Of a stretch of 64,000 nucleotides of DNA, positions 48,556-59,493 are shown in pieces (position 1 is the first letter of the stretch; each line of letters opens with the position of its first letter). The notes under the pieces were generated by a model. It ran no database searches. It saw only the letters and a program-made list of their open reading frames with translations, and was not told where the DNA came from. Origin of the DNA: Mytilisepta virgata (taxonomy: Eukaryota; Mollusca; Bivalvia; Mytilida; Mytilidae); NCBI GenBank assembly GCA_028015205.1, contig CM051516.1, forward strand, positions 49,790,230 to 49,854,229, read 5' to 3'. The translations under genes and the position numbers were made by a program.

Positions 48556-48573
48556 TGGGGGCTCGTCTCGGGA
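48556..48573 (+). promoter_or_regulatory. primer-binding site, tRNA-Pro type
   Basis: TGGGGGCTCGTC followed by TCGGGAT starts five bases after the LTR. It matches the classical tRNA-Pro primer site except for one extra T. It is the expected start of minus-strand DNA synthesis. Confidence 0.75.
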
Positions 48574-48639
48574 TAACGTTAATATCTTATTGAATGTTCT
48601 CAGTATTTTTATTAGAATTAGCCAACAAAATTCTACAAA

Positions 48640-49949
48640 ATGGCATTTGATGCTGGTAAATTTTTGAAAACGCCAGACCTGGAAGGGTTTGATAAATTAA
48701 AGAAAGAAGAATTAGTGTTGCTTGCTAAACATCTAAAAATAGATTTTAGAGCATCTATGAGAAAACAAATTATAAAAAACTTGGTAATAGACAAATTAGT
48801 TGACTCGGAAATTTTTGGTGAAGAGGCTCTTGCATGATCTCAAGGTCGAAAATGTTGATGCTTTCAAATTAAAACAGCTTGAATTAGAACATGAACTTAA
48901 ATTAAAACAATTAGAAAAAGAAGATGAATTTAAATTAAAACAATTAGAAAAAGAAAAAGAAGAAAAACAGGCAGAACTTGAAATGAGGGAAAGGTTAGAG
49001 ATGGAGAAAATAAAAATGGAAATGGTCAAAGTAGAAAGCAACACTAAAAATGAGTCAAAATCAGAACATTTTGATGCAGCAAAAAATATACGTTTGGTTC
49101 CAAAATTTTGTGAAAAAACGGTTGATAAATTTTTTCCACAGTTTGAGAAAACTGCTCAAAATTTGAAATGGCCAAAGCCTTATTGGACTACAATGTTGCA
49201 AAGTGTTTTTGGGGGCAAGGCCGCTGAAATTTACTCAGCACTTTCTTCAGAAAAAAGTTCTGATTATGACACTGTTAAACAGGAAGTTTTGAAAGCTTAT
49301 GAGCTAGTGCCAGAAGCATACAGACAGAAATTTAGGCCTTATAAAAAGTTTGAAACACAAACCTATGTTGAATTTGCTAGGGAAAAAGATCTATTTGATA
49401 AATGGCTTACGTCAAAGAAAATAGATAACAATTTTGATAAATTAAGACAATTAATGTTATTAGAAGAGTTCAAGCAGTGTGTTAATTTAGACTTAAAAAC
49501 ACATTTAGATAACAAAACTGTTGAGACATTGCAAGATGCAGCTGTTGTTTCCGATAATTATACCATTTCACATAAAAGAAGTTTCAAAGGTCAAAATTTT
49601 AATACTTCTAGCGGAAATTACAAAAATCAAAGCACTGAGCGTACTGATTGTAAGTCTGTTGCACAGAATAAGAGTCCGTCTAGTTATAATATGTCTGGTC
49701 CAAAATTTTATACTTTTGAGAAGAAGTCACTAACTTGTGCTTATTGTAAGAAAAATGGTCACCTGATGGCTGATTGTTTTAGACTCCAGAAGAGGAATGA
49801 AAGAGATCATAAGCCCAAGTCCAGTGCTTGTACGACACCCGTTGTTACCAATAAGTTGGAATGTCCTGCAAGTCAGGCTTTTAAGTCCAGTTTTGGTGAT
49901 TACATGGAGGATTATAAGCCCTTTATGTCTGATGGGTTTCTATTGTTAA
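48640..49949 (+). pseudogene. gag (nucleocapsid/capsid) of the LTR retrotransposon, one frameshift
   Basis: ATG 48640 opens MAFDAGKFLKTPDLEGFDKL; the frame stops at 48837, and the homologous text continues in another frame from about 48815 (DLKVENVDAFKLKQLELE). It has a Glu/Lys/Leu-rich coiled coil (about 48870-49030), a capsid-like region with Trp- and Tyr-rich text, and a zinc knuckle CAYCKKNGHLMADC at 49735-49776 (C-x2-C-x4-H-x4-C). The reading frame then runs into the inserted MITE at 49950. Gag would form the particle that carries the RNA. The frameshift makes this copy non-autonomous. Confidence 0.85.
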
Positions 49950-50494
49950 GGCAAAAAAAAAAATATGTGTGTTTCCGGTTACCCGACCCACCCTATTTTT
50001 TTTGCGCCAAAATTCCGACCCTAAACTTTTTTTTGACGATTTCAGAAAAAATCCGGAAAAACTACGTGCTTTTTCCGTAACCGTCTCTTTTATTATAAAA
50101 TCGTAATGGCTGCGCACTTGTTTACAGCAATAAGTTTGTTGGCCGTACGGATAAATAAATGCCAGCACCTTGTAGTGGATAAAAATGCAATCCTAAGCAT
50201 TGAAAATCGGAGGACACTAATAGATATTTTACGGACAACCATTGAGAACTGCCTAGTAAAGGTTTTCAGTTGACAGTGACATGCAATACGTCTATGGACA
50301 CTGCAAAGGGGACATCATTCGATGTCCAGCAAAACATGGTAATACAACTGTTTATACACATCAATTATACCGTTCAATATACATTGCCATCCCATTTTTT
50401 TTGAAGGGAAAAAAAAAAAAAAAAAAAAAAAACCTACCTACCCTATTTTGAAATTCCATGTAATAGGAAACACACATATTTTTTTTTTTGGGCC
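49950..50494. mobile_element. 545-bp MITE inserted at the gag-protease junction
   Basis: Terminal inverted repeats: left GGC then 11 A then TATGTGTGTTTCC; right, on the minus strand, GGCCC then 11 A then TATGTGTGTTTCC. TAA flanks both ends (49947-49949 and 50495-50497). A 3-bp TAA duplication with GG-starting ends suits PIF/Harbinger-type transposons; that assignment is inference. The interior lacks a transposase. It must be younger than the LTR element it interrupts. Confidence 0.8.
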
Positions 50495-50497
50495 TAA

Positions 50498-53400
50498 TAA
50501 TACTACTCCTCAGCCTATTAAGATTTTACGGGACACTGGAGCTTCTCAGTCTTTGTTGTTAGAAGGTGTGTTGCCTTTGTCCGAGGAGACGTCCGTTGGT
50601 GCCTCCGTTTTGTTACGAGGTGTGGAGTTAGGTTGTATAGATGTTCCCCTCCATCGTATTTATTTGAAGTCAGATTTAATTACTGGACCAGTTGTTGTGG
50701 GTGTTCGTCCTACTCTCCCCGTTGAGGGTGTTTCATTATTGCTAGGAAATGATCTAGCTAGGAACAAAGTGGTTGCTGAACCAATTGTTACAAATGAATC
50801 GGTGGTGGATGTTAAATCACCTGAAGATGATGCTGAACTGTATCCAGCTTGTGTTGTTACTAGGGCGATGGCAAGAAAACAACAAGACGAGGATTTACAA
50901 GGCCAGTATGATTATATGGACCTTTCGGACTCTTTCTTTGCCGACATTGAAGGTCCTGGTAGCTCAGAAAAGGCCATAAGACCACCTGGTACTAACAAGC
51001 ATGTAATTATGCCATGGCCAGACGTGAACAGCCATTCATTAGACAAAAGAAAATTTATGGAAGAACAAAATAAAAACCCTGAGGTTCTTCAGCTCCGCAA
51101 GAGGGTCTACCCCCAGAAGAAGCAGACAAAGTGGCCGAATGTTACTACCATCAAGACGGCATTTTGATAAGGATGTGGAGGCCCCCTGATGCTATCCCAG
51201 AGGAGGAATGGAGAGTGGTATACCAAGTGGTGGTGCCTAAAGTCTATAGTCAATAAATTATTGGTTTTGCCCATGACACCCCCTTGGCTGGACATTTATG
51301 TATAAGGAAAATTTGCCTTAAGATATTACAACATTTCTACTGGCTCAGACTTAGAAATGATGTCACAGAATACTGCAAATCATGCCATATATGCCAGGTT
51401 GTTGGCAAGCCTAACCTGAAAATACCACCAGCACCACTTCTGCCAATTCCAGCCTTTGAAGAACCTTTCAGCCGAGTACTTATTGATTGCGTTGGACCTT
51501 TACTAATGACCAAGACTGGAAATGCTTATTTATTAACGATCATGTGTACATCCACTCGCTTTCCTGAGGCTATTCCCTTAAGGAATATTAAGACACCAAC
51601 TATTGTCAAAGCTTTTATCATTTTTTTCACATTAGTAGGACTTCCTAAGTCTATACAGTCCGACCAGGGTTCAAATTTTATGTCAGGTTTATTTCAGCAG
51701 GTCGTTTACCAACTAGGGATTGCTCAGTATAGATCAACTGCTTATCATCCAGAATCTCAAGGTGCCTTGGAACGTTTTCATCAAACATTGAAGAACATGA
51801 TTAGAACTTTTTGTCTTCAATTTGATAGGGACTGGGATGATGGTGTTCACTTTCTACTTTTTGCGGTCCGAGAGGCTGTTCGAGAATCCCTTGGTTTTAG
51901 CCCCTTTGAGTTAGTGTTTGGTCATACTGTAAGGGGACCTTTGAAATTGATTAAGGAAAAATGGAATACTGAACACACTGACTTGAATCTTCTTGACTAT
52001 GTATCTAGATTTAAAGAAAAATTGTATACTGCTTGTCAAATTGCTCAGAAAAACTTAAAAACTGTACAGAACAAGATGAAAATATGGTATGATAAAGATG
52101 CCAGGGACAGAGTTTTTGAGCCTGATGATAACGTACTTGTACTTTTACCAGTCCCTGTGCATCCTTTACAGGCTAAATACTGTCGTCCTTATACAATCGA
52201 GAGTAAAATTAATGATTTGAATTATATTGTAAAAACTCCAGGTCGGCGTAAACAAAATAGAGTGTGTCACATTAATATGTTAAAACCATATTTTGAGCGT
52301 AATAATGAAGGTGAGAGTAAACCAGTTGCCACTTTAGCCATGGTTAAATCGGAGAACGATCATGACAAACCAGATATAATTGAACCATCTTTTGATTCCA
52401 AGACTATGGAACAAACTGTTAGATTGGAAAATTCTGAAATTTTGTCAAATTTAGACTCAAAACTTGCACATCTGACTTTCGATCGCAGAAAAAAATTGAA
52501 AACTTTGGTATTTTCTTTTAAAAATCTTTTGCCAGATGTGCCAAACAAAACCACTGCTGTTTGTCATGATGATGATGTAGGCGATGGTTCTCCAATTAAG
52601 CAACACCCTTACCGGCTCAATCCACTTAAACTTGATGTTATGAGACAAGAAATTAGATATATGCTTGACAATGATATTATTGAGCCGAGTAACAGTGAAT
52701 GGAGCTCTCCTTGTCTCCTTGTGCCGAAACCAGATAAAACCTTTCGTTTCGTTACTGATTTCAGAAAAGTAAACTCAATTTCAAAATCTGACTCCTATCC
52801 GATTCCAAGGATAGACTATTGCATTGATAACATTGGACAATCAAAATTCGTAAGCAAATTTGATTTATTAAAAGGTTACTGGCAGGTCCCCTTGACACCG
52901 AGAGCTCGTGAAATATCAGCTTTTGTCACACCAGACGGCTTATTTCAATATACTGTCATGCCGTTTGGTTTGAAAAATGCTCCAGCTACATTTCAAAGAA
53001 TGATGAATAATGTTATAAAAGATTTAGACTGTTGTTATGCTTATATTGATGATCTTATTGTATGTAGTGGTAGCTGGGAAGAGCATTTAACACATTTATA
53101 TGATACTTTTGATAGATTGTCACAATCAAATTTGACTGTTAATCTTAGTAAAAGTGAATTTTGTAAGTCAACTGTTGATTATTTAGGGCACACAGTTGGC
53201 CAAGGTCAAGTGAAACTATTATGGCTAAAGTGGATGCAATTACCAATTTTCCTCCTCCTACAAATAAAAAACAACTTATGAGATATTTAGGCATGATTGG
53301 ATTTTACAGAAAATTTTGTTCAAATTTTGCTACTGTTGTTCAACCATTGACTCATCTTTTACGGAAAGATTCTAAATTCATCTGGAGTGATAATTATCAA

Positions 53401-53821
53401 AACGCTTTTGAAAAAAGCAAATCACTTTTAATTAACAGTCCCGTTCTTATCACTCCAGACTTTAAAAAGCAATTCAAACTTGCCGTTGATGCAAGTGATG
53501 TAGGAGTTGGAGCTGTTTTATATCAAGAAACAGATGATAATGTTGAGAAACCTATATCATATTTTTCCAAGAAATTAGATAAACATCAGAAAAATTATTC
53601 CACTATTGAAAAAGAATGTTTTGCACTGTTGTCTGCACTTCAACATTTTGATGTATATTTAAATCCCACTATGCATCCTATTCTGGTTTATACTGATCAT
53701 AATCCTCTCACCTTCATACATAAAATGAGAAACAAGAACCAGGGGTTGACTAGGTGGAGTTTATTGTTACAGGAATATGATATTATTGTAAAACATATAT
53801 ATAGCAGATGCTTTATCTAGA
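50498..53821 (+). pseudogene. pol: protease, integrase, reverse transcriptase, RNase H
   Basis: Protease: ILRDTGASQSLLL near 50521-50560, with the LLGNDLA box near 50737-50760. The frame breaks near 51105; the continuing text meets a TAA at 51254. Integrase: zinc part H-x6-H (HDTPLAGH, about 51270-51294) and CKSCHIC near 51383-51403; core Asp in LIDCVGPL (51480s), Asp in QSDQGSNF (51660s), Glu in ESQGALERF, spaced D-x35-E. Reverse transcriptase: about 52400-53215, with LVPKPDKTFRFVTDFRKVN, GYWQVPL and the catalytic YIDD near 53042-53053. The frame breaks near 53215. RNase H: LAVDASDVGVGAVLYQ, STIEKECFALL and VYTDHNPL (53221-53800). The last motif, IADALSR (53801-53821), is in a shifted frame. 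Integrase and RT lie in one uninterrupted frame (51284-53281), so the unusual order is not an artefact of two elements side by side. Confidence 0.92.
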
Positions 53822-53900
53822 TCTTATTAAAACACTGTATACATACTATATATTTTTGTATATATTGTTCATGAAGTTCTCGTTACACTCAAACTTCTTT

Positions 53901-53912
53901 TAAGGGGGGAGG
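53901..53912 (+). promoter_or_regulatory. polypurine tract
   Basis: taaggggggagg lies directly before the 3' LTR TG, in the expected place for plus-strand DNA priming. Confidence 0.9.
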
Positions 53913-54333
53913 TGTTATGATATTGTAATTATTATGTTTATTTATCTTGGCCTAATTTGTTTTGTGTGGCCTTATAACATGTATAATATGTTTACATAAA
54001 ATTATAGTTGTTTACCAAATAATGTTATAACTGCGCAGTTTAGAAATCACTGGAACAATAATAGATACTGATGGAATGACTAGAACTTTCTATTTTACTT
54101 ACGTAATAATTCTGGTGTAATTCAAACTTCTACCGTATTCCAGAAGTTTCCGTTCTACAGTGACGAGAAGAATTCTGGACAAAGAAAAGACATAGGATTG
54201 TTAACAGTTAAGTTGACATTTTATTTTGTGTAATATTTTTTTGTAAACTTGTATATAATAAATCTTGTTAAATTTTATTATTGATTTGTGTCTTTTATTG
54301 GCTACAATTTAAAAGGTGATTTCGGCCGTAACA
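53913..54333 (+). repeat. 3' LTR, 421 bp, internally deleted
   Basis: Same ends as the 5' LTR but shorter by 189 bases. The missing block corresponds to about 48191-48379 of the 5' LTR and includes the TATA-like box. Other differences are scattered single bases. Confidence 0.9.
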
Positions 54334-54337
54334 TAAC

Positions 54338-55420
54338 AAAATTTATGATTTTAATTAAGGTAGTTGCGATGAGACATGCTGACAAAAATGTTAATTTTGC
54401 GTTTTTTTTTTTTTTACACTGCCACCTAAATATTGTTTATGTAATCATGGTAATATTAATCCCTAAATGCAAGATGAAAAGTATAAAGTAAAAAATTATT
54501 TTTTCTACCGGAGTGTCAAAAGGTATTAACTATTGTTCCTATCGTGAGTTTTTTTTCATTTTTAGGGTGGTGCCCTTTGACCCTGAATTCAAGTTAAATA
54601 ATGTGACCATATCTGATTTTTACGACAAAGTATTTGAATAGTACATAAATTCCTCTTTCCATTGGTATATAATTTAGATGTCTGTTATTTGGGTATATTA
54701 AATCCTAACAAACTTGACTAAGACGGTGAGTATATTAAAGCTGTTCGGGATAACAGAGCTCAATTTGTATGTTACCAAGGACACATTTCCGTAAACTTAC
54801 GGGGAATTGTGGGATAATAAATTCCAGTGTGAGTTCTGCAAAAATTTGAAACGGCGAAAGAAAGGTCTAAATATCAGGTTCAAAAGTAAGACAAACACAA
54901 CAAATAATTACCAGGAATGTTACGCTTTCATAGACAATATCTTCGATACAAGATCTTTGAACTGCAGTCTGTACTGGATATCACCCAGTGGATTTTATGA
55001 AAACAGGAGTCAGGAATTCGAAGTTTTTCCAGTCTCTAACTCAGTCTAACGTCTGGCCATGCTTTAAAACTTCTATATACATGTACCTCTGTATAAAAAT
55101 TGGCCTTTCTCATGTGTTCACTGTGCATATGTTATTTCTTTGTATATCTTCAACGTTTTCTCAGACACCAGTAAAAAGACCTTTGGCATTGTTCAGTTTG
55201 CGCTTGCATGAGTGCATGTTCACTGCAATCATTAAGGCTCATTCTAATTTCATAACATGCATAATGAAACAACTTACAATTAATAATAATTAATTTTTGT
55301 TTTAATGAAATAATTAGAATGATAATAATATTTCAAATTTTATATTTTTATCACAGTAATAATATGTTTTAAATGTGGTGCTTTGGGCTTTGGACTTAAT
55401 TTTGATTTCGACTGTCGTAT
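54338..55420. other. no firm gene; one unrecognised open frame at 54807-55049
   Basis: The frame at 54807-55049 reads NKFQCEFCKNLKRRKKGLN and later CYAFIDNIFDTRSLNCS. It has a Cys pair and varied composition but no start ATG, no splice context I trust and no family I recognise. It could be a relic exon. Confidence 0.35.
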
Positions 55421-55424
55421 ATAT

Positions 55425-58110
55425 AGGGGTGGCTTGTCCTGATAAGAGAGGGGGTGACTTGTCTTATAGAGGGTGCAGCTTGTCGAATCCTAGACACTGC
55501 GGTACTAAGACAACTCGGTACTGAGTATATTGTGTTATATATTTGTAGGGCATTAGTATTACACTAAAAGCGTGGAATTTTAATAACAGGATTCTTTATA
55601 AGGCTACACAGCATAAGAACAAAGAAAATAATCGATTTAAATATTTAATATTTATAAACATCAATATTTCAATGTAGTTTCATGTACACAATAGTAACGG
55701 CACTATTTTAAAAAAAAGTCCATACATTGTTCAAAGTCTACATCACAGACGGTCCATAAACGGGGGCACACTGTTTAAGCAACTGGCTTGCGGAGATCTG
55801 TCGGTCACTATACTGTTGCCAGAGATTGAAAAGTTGTCCTTGGGTCTGTTTGGAGCTTTTCTTCTGGTGTCGTTGCAGCTTACCCTTGGACACTAGTCTA
55901 AGCTGCATTGGGATGTCAGCTGTCTCTTTGAAAAGCTCCAACACCAATAGGTAGAATGGCACTGGTCCCCTGGTATGGACACGACTATTTAGACGATTGT
56001 GCCAGCCCTCAACATCATTGTTGGTGCAGATCTGGTCAGGAAGATGGACCAAAACTCAACCTAGAAGATGCAACTGCTTATCCATGTGTTGTATACATAA
56101 TCCATAATTGGTTTTAGTTGATCTGGTACTCTATCATCTAGCTGGTGGAAAGTGGTGGTATGTGCTCGGATGGAAGAAAAGGCAGTGCCATAACCCTTCG
56201 CAAGAACCTATAGGTGGTGTTCTTTTGGTTTTAATCAGTCTGCTTTTGCCTTGATCTATAAAACAGAATTGTTAAGTAAATTACAGTACGAGTAAATGAA
56301 AACATATTCAGAATGTATAATTATTATTTTATTTAACATCGGTTTTCCTTTTTTTTTATATATATACTGCACCAGATGCGCATTTCTTATATTAAATAAT
56401 CGCCAGCGATGCTGAAAAAACCAGTAAAAGCATGAAACATACCTCAGCTTTAATTCTGATGTCAGTGTGGGAACCAGGCTCTGCAGGATTGGTGTGCTCC
56501 TTGAGTCCAGGTTTGTTGTTGTCCGTGTCCTGTATTACAGTTGCTGGACAGTTGACAGTCTTTCTACGTTTTGTACAGTGCCATAACGTACATGTATGGT
56601 CGTCTTTCTGGTTCTGTAAAATATAAATTAAACTTTCAATTAAATTTTTTAAATGCATTTGGTAAATAAACAACATTTGTTTACTATAACATGATATTTT
56701 TTTTTCATTTGTTTTAGTCAATTAAATTTAATTATATTATTTACTATGTGTAGCTGAAGCCATTTATTCTTCCCACGGGTGGTTCCATTGTCTATGGTCT
56801 GGTAATCTTTGGCTGGGTTGTGGTCACTCTGAACATCAACTACTATTGATTCATCGTGGATAGATGTTTATACAACAATTATCGGCGTGTGTTTTCTCGT
56901 GTATATAATCCAATTATCCAATTAATGAAAGTTTTGCTTCCACATATGCGTATCAAGTTTCATACTAAATATATTCTTTGCACAACAGGGTCTCTGCAAC
57001 CTTGACAGACCCAGTCCTGTTGTACCAACCCTCTAACAGCCTGTCTATAGTCTGCTCTGGAAATCCCTAAAACTAACGTATATTTTAATAAAATACAGTC
57101 TGCCCTGGAAATCCCTAAGAATAACATATATTTTAATAAAATACAATCTTCGTAATTATGAATAAATAGTTCGACACTACTTTCAAAAATAAAACCAATA
57201 GAGAAAACTTAGTATAGAAACTATCCAATATATGAGAAATAAGTATTTTCTTTGCTATTATACTAGTATAGTCCTTGATATGTCTGGATAGTTTAAACAA
57301 TGGACCTGGAACAAGAATAATGTCTTTTAGTAAAAGATAATAATTACGTACCAGTATTACACGTTACATGCTGCCAACATGCACACTGGTCACATTGCAC
57401 AGCCTCTTGTCTTCATTATTGCAGTCACTACATTCATTGGCCATTTTGAAGAATAAGGTGTCTAGTAGTCCACCCAATTTTACAAGAAAATTCAGAGCTT
57501 CCATGATTTCTCAAATTCGAAGTTTGGCTTGTGTATCCGCCGATCTCGTTTGATATTTAAAATGTTATTTAAATGATTAAAAGAAACGGTCCCAGTTAAA
57601 ATACTTGTGGAAACAAAAAAAAACAATAATATATTTATTAACAACTTTTTCAATTACTGATGATTGCTTAAATAATGATAATTGCAAAATCAACAATTCT
57701 TTATTGAAATTGACATCAAACAAATATCTCATTTTACAGTTATAACATCATTATTAGTTTTTTATTGATACATAAATAAATTATACAATTATAATATCTC
57801 TCGATTTATAACAAATTGTTAAAAGTACATAATCAAAACTCAGATCAGTTGTGATTTTATAACAGTTCATATATAATTTTATTGATAAATAACACAAAAA
57901 TACATTCTTTATTGGGGAAAAAATGTATACAAACAATAAACAATTGTCAACAATATTTTTTTTTCTAGTACCGAAATGTCTTGCATATGGTACCGAATTG
58001 TCTTTTTCAGCGGGTACCGAAATGTCCATGTACCGAAGTGTCTTGATACCAACCTTTTCTTCTTAAGTGTGCGAGTTGTCCTTGGGGCGACTTGTCCAGC
58101 ATTCAAGATT
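55425..58110 (-). mobile_element. decayed MULE-like DNA transposon
   Basis: Transposase-type fragments on the minus strand (next entry) lie between two clusters of short repeated words: ggtggcttgtcc, ggtgacttgtc and tgcagcttgtcg at 55427-55486, and ccgaaatgtc, gcgagttgtcc and ggcgacttgtcc at 57965-58100. These clusters may be subterminal repeats; exact ends and a target duplication are not resolved. Confidence 0.5.
55738..57504 (-). pseudogene. MULE-type transposase fragments with PHD-like and FLYWCH zinc fingers
   Basis: Minus-strand order: (a) 57504-57360, MEALNFLVKLGGLL then ANECSDCNNEDKR, with the continuing zinc-finger text (QCDQCACWQHVTC) in a shifted frame; (b) 57055-56985, after acceptor gttttag, ISRADYRQAVRGLVQ and WVCQGC, the last Cys pair; (c) exon 56613-56443 between a good acceptor (ttttacag) and donor (gtatgt), a FLYWCH-type finger (CTLWHCTKRRKTVNCPATVI) with HTNPAEPGSH; (d) about 56250-55738, FHQLDDRVPDQLKPIMDYVY then TNNDVEGWHNRLNSRV and QGQLFNLWQQYS, the C-terminal part of MULE transposases. 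The central catalytic DDE region is not visible, so the gene is broken. Family assignment is from motif memory. Confidence 0.6.
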
Positions 58111-59493
58111 ACCTTGAAATTGAATTGAAAAGCAAACATGATTCTGATTAATTAATAAATGAAGCAGGTAGCTTACAAGTGGAATGGGTCTTGTTTTTTT
58201 ATTTATATTATTTTTTTTAGTATTTTATTGAAAACTTCCTAAAATGATCAGTTGGTGGGAAAATGTGATAACTACTTTTGCATATTTTTACTTTTTGCAA
58301 GCTTTATTTTATAATTTGGAAAATCAATTAGTTGGTCTATAATTGTCCATGATATTATCTTATTCATATATTATTACACTGGAATTACAATTGTCTGCAT
58401 GCAATAGGCAGGTAAGGTAATGATGGCCTTTTTAAGTTGCTTTGTTACTTTCAGGAAGTAAAGAAATACCACATCAGATGCGCATGATTGATGATCTATG
58501 TGGACATTGCTATGCAAGCTTTTGAGATGGTCACCATTTTGGTCCGCTTCAAGTTAAAAACTCTTAAGGCACACAATATACATTTCAAATGCAAAAATAG
58601 TGTTGATTACTCTCACAAGAAGCCAAGCCTTCACAGCCAGCATTTGAGTCTTGAGGACCCGCTGAGTGAAAATTTTAAAAAAATCCAATATAAGCCAAGG
58701 CTTTGCTGCTGGCATTTGAGGCTTGAGAACCCGTGGAGCGCAAATGATTTTGTTTAGACAATGCTGATCTAGACTTATCTTCATTTCTGATGGCCAAAAT
58801 CATCCAAGCTAGAGTTCAAAGCTTTTGTAATATTGTGTAGTATTATAGGCATTTTCACATCAACGTTTTAGTAATAATAGTTTCGGGTACTTTTTGTCTT
58901 GTGCCTCTGGACACAAAAAAACTTTTTACTTTCCTTATTGTATGGCGTTCCATATCATGACATCAAATTCTAATCATATGAATGATCCCTTACCGTAACA
59001 ATGCCATCATTTGAGCACATCACACCGTGCTTTGATTGTTAAGGTTATCATTATGTTTCTTATTTTAAAAAATTGTTTACAACAACAATTTTTTAAACAT
59101 AAAATGACTTGACGAATCTGGTTTTGCCATTATTTTTTTTATTTTTAACTTATTTTCTGAATTAACTTTTATGGCAGTAATTTTTTGGGGACCTGTAGAA
59201 TAGATATGTTCCGGAAAAATTACAAAAATAATTACATGTTTAGCATGTTTAGTAAAGTCTGAAGTAGCAAAACCTAATTCTTTTGAAAATAGTTTCTATA
59301 AGTAGTTTCAATTTAAATGTTTTTAGTATGACTCAAATTGTAAAGGTATACATGTATGTTTAAGTTATAAAAGTTAAATTACCATGTAGAGGTATCAGCT
59401 AGTGAAGTAGTTACCATTGTACAGAACCACAAGTACAATGTATTGGAATACACATGTTTAATAAAAGATTAACTTTTTGTGTTTCTTTTCTAG
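58111..59493. other. upstream of IFT88 coding start; nothing firm
   Basis: Must contain the promoter or an intron after a non-coding first exon of IFT88, since the coding start follows an acceptor directly; the 5' exon was not located. A 48-bp imperfect direct repeat (agccaagccttcacagcc and agccaaggctttgctgct) lies at 58621-58740. Confidence 0.45.

Larger units (their letters stand above)
47941..54333 (+). mobile_element. LTR retrotransposon with PR-INT-RT-RH order (Gmr1-like)
   Basis: Complete boundaries: LTRs start TGTTATGATA and end CCGTAACA, and the flanks carry the same 4 bases TAAC (47937-47940 and 54334-54337). Inside: primer-binding site, gag with zinc knuckle, then pol with protease, integrase, reverse transcriptase and RNase H, then a polypurine tract. 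Protein sequences are Ty3/gypsy-like, but integrase precedes RT within one 665-codon frame. This order defines Ty1/copia and, among gypsy-like elements, the Gmr1 group. LTRs differ at roughly 2% of shared positions by eye, suggesting a fairly young insertion. Defects: frameshifts in gag, protease-integrase and RT-RNase H, one stop, an inserted MITE and an LTR deletion. Confidence 0.9.

Noticed and set aside
48796..49044. Ser/Phe/Asn-rich minus-strand frame
   Set aside because: Antisense of the gag coiled coil.
54807..55049. 80-codon frame with a CEFC motif
   Set aside because: No ATG, no trusted splice sites, no recognised family; kept only as a note.
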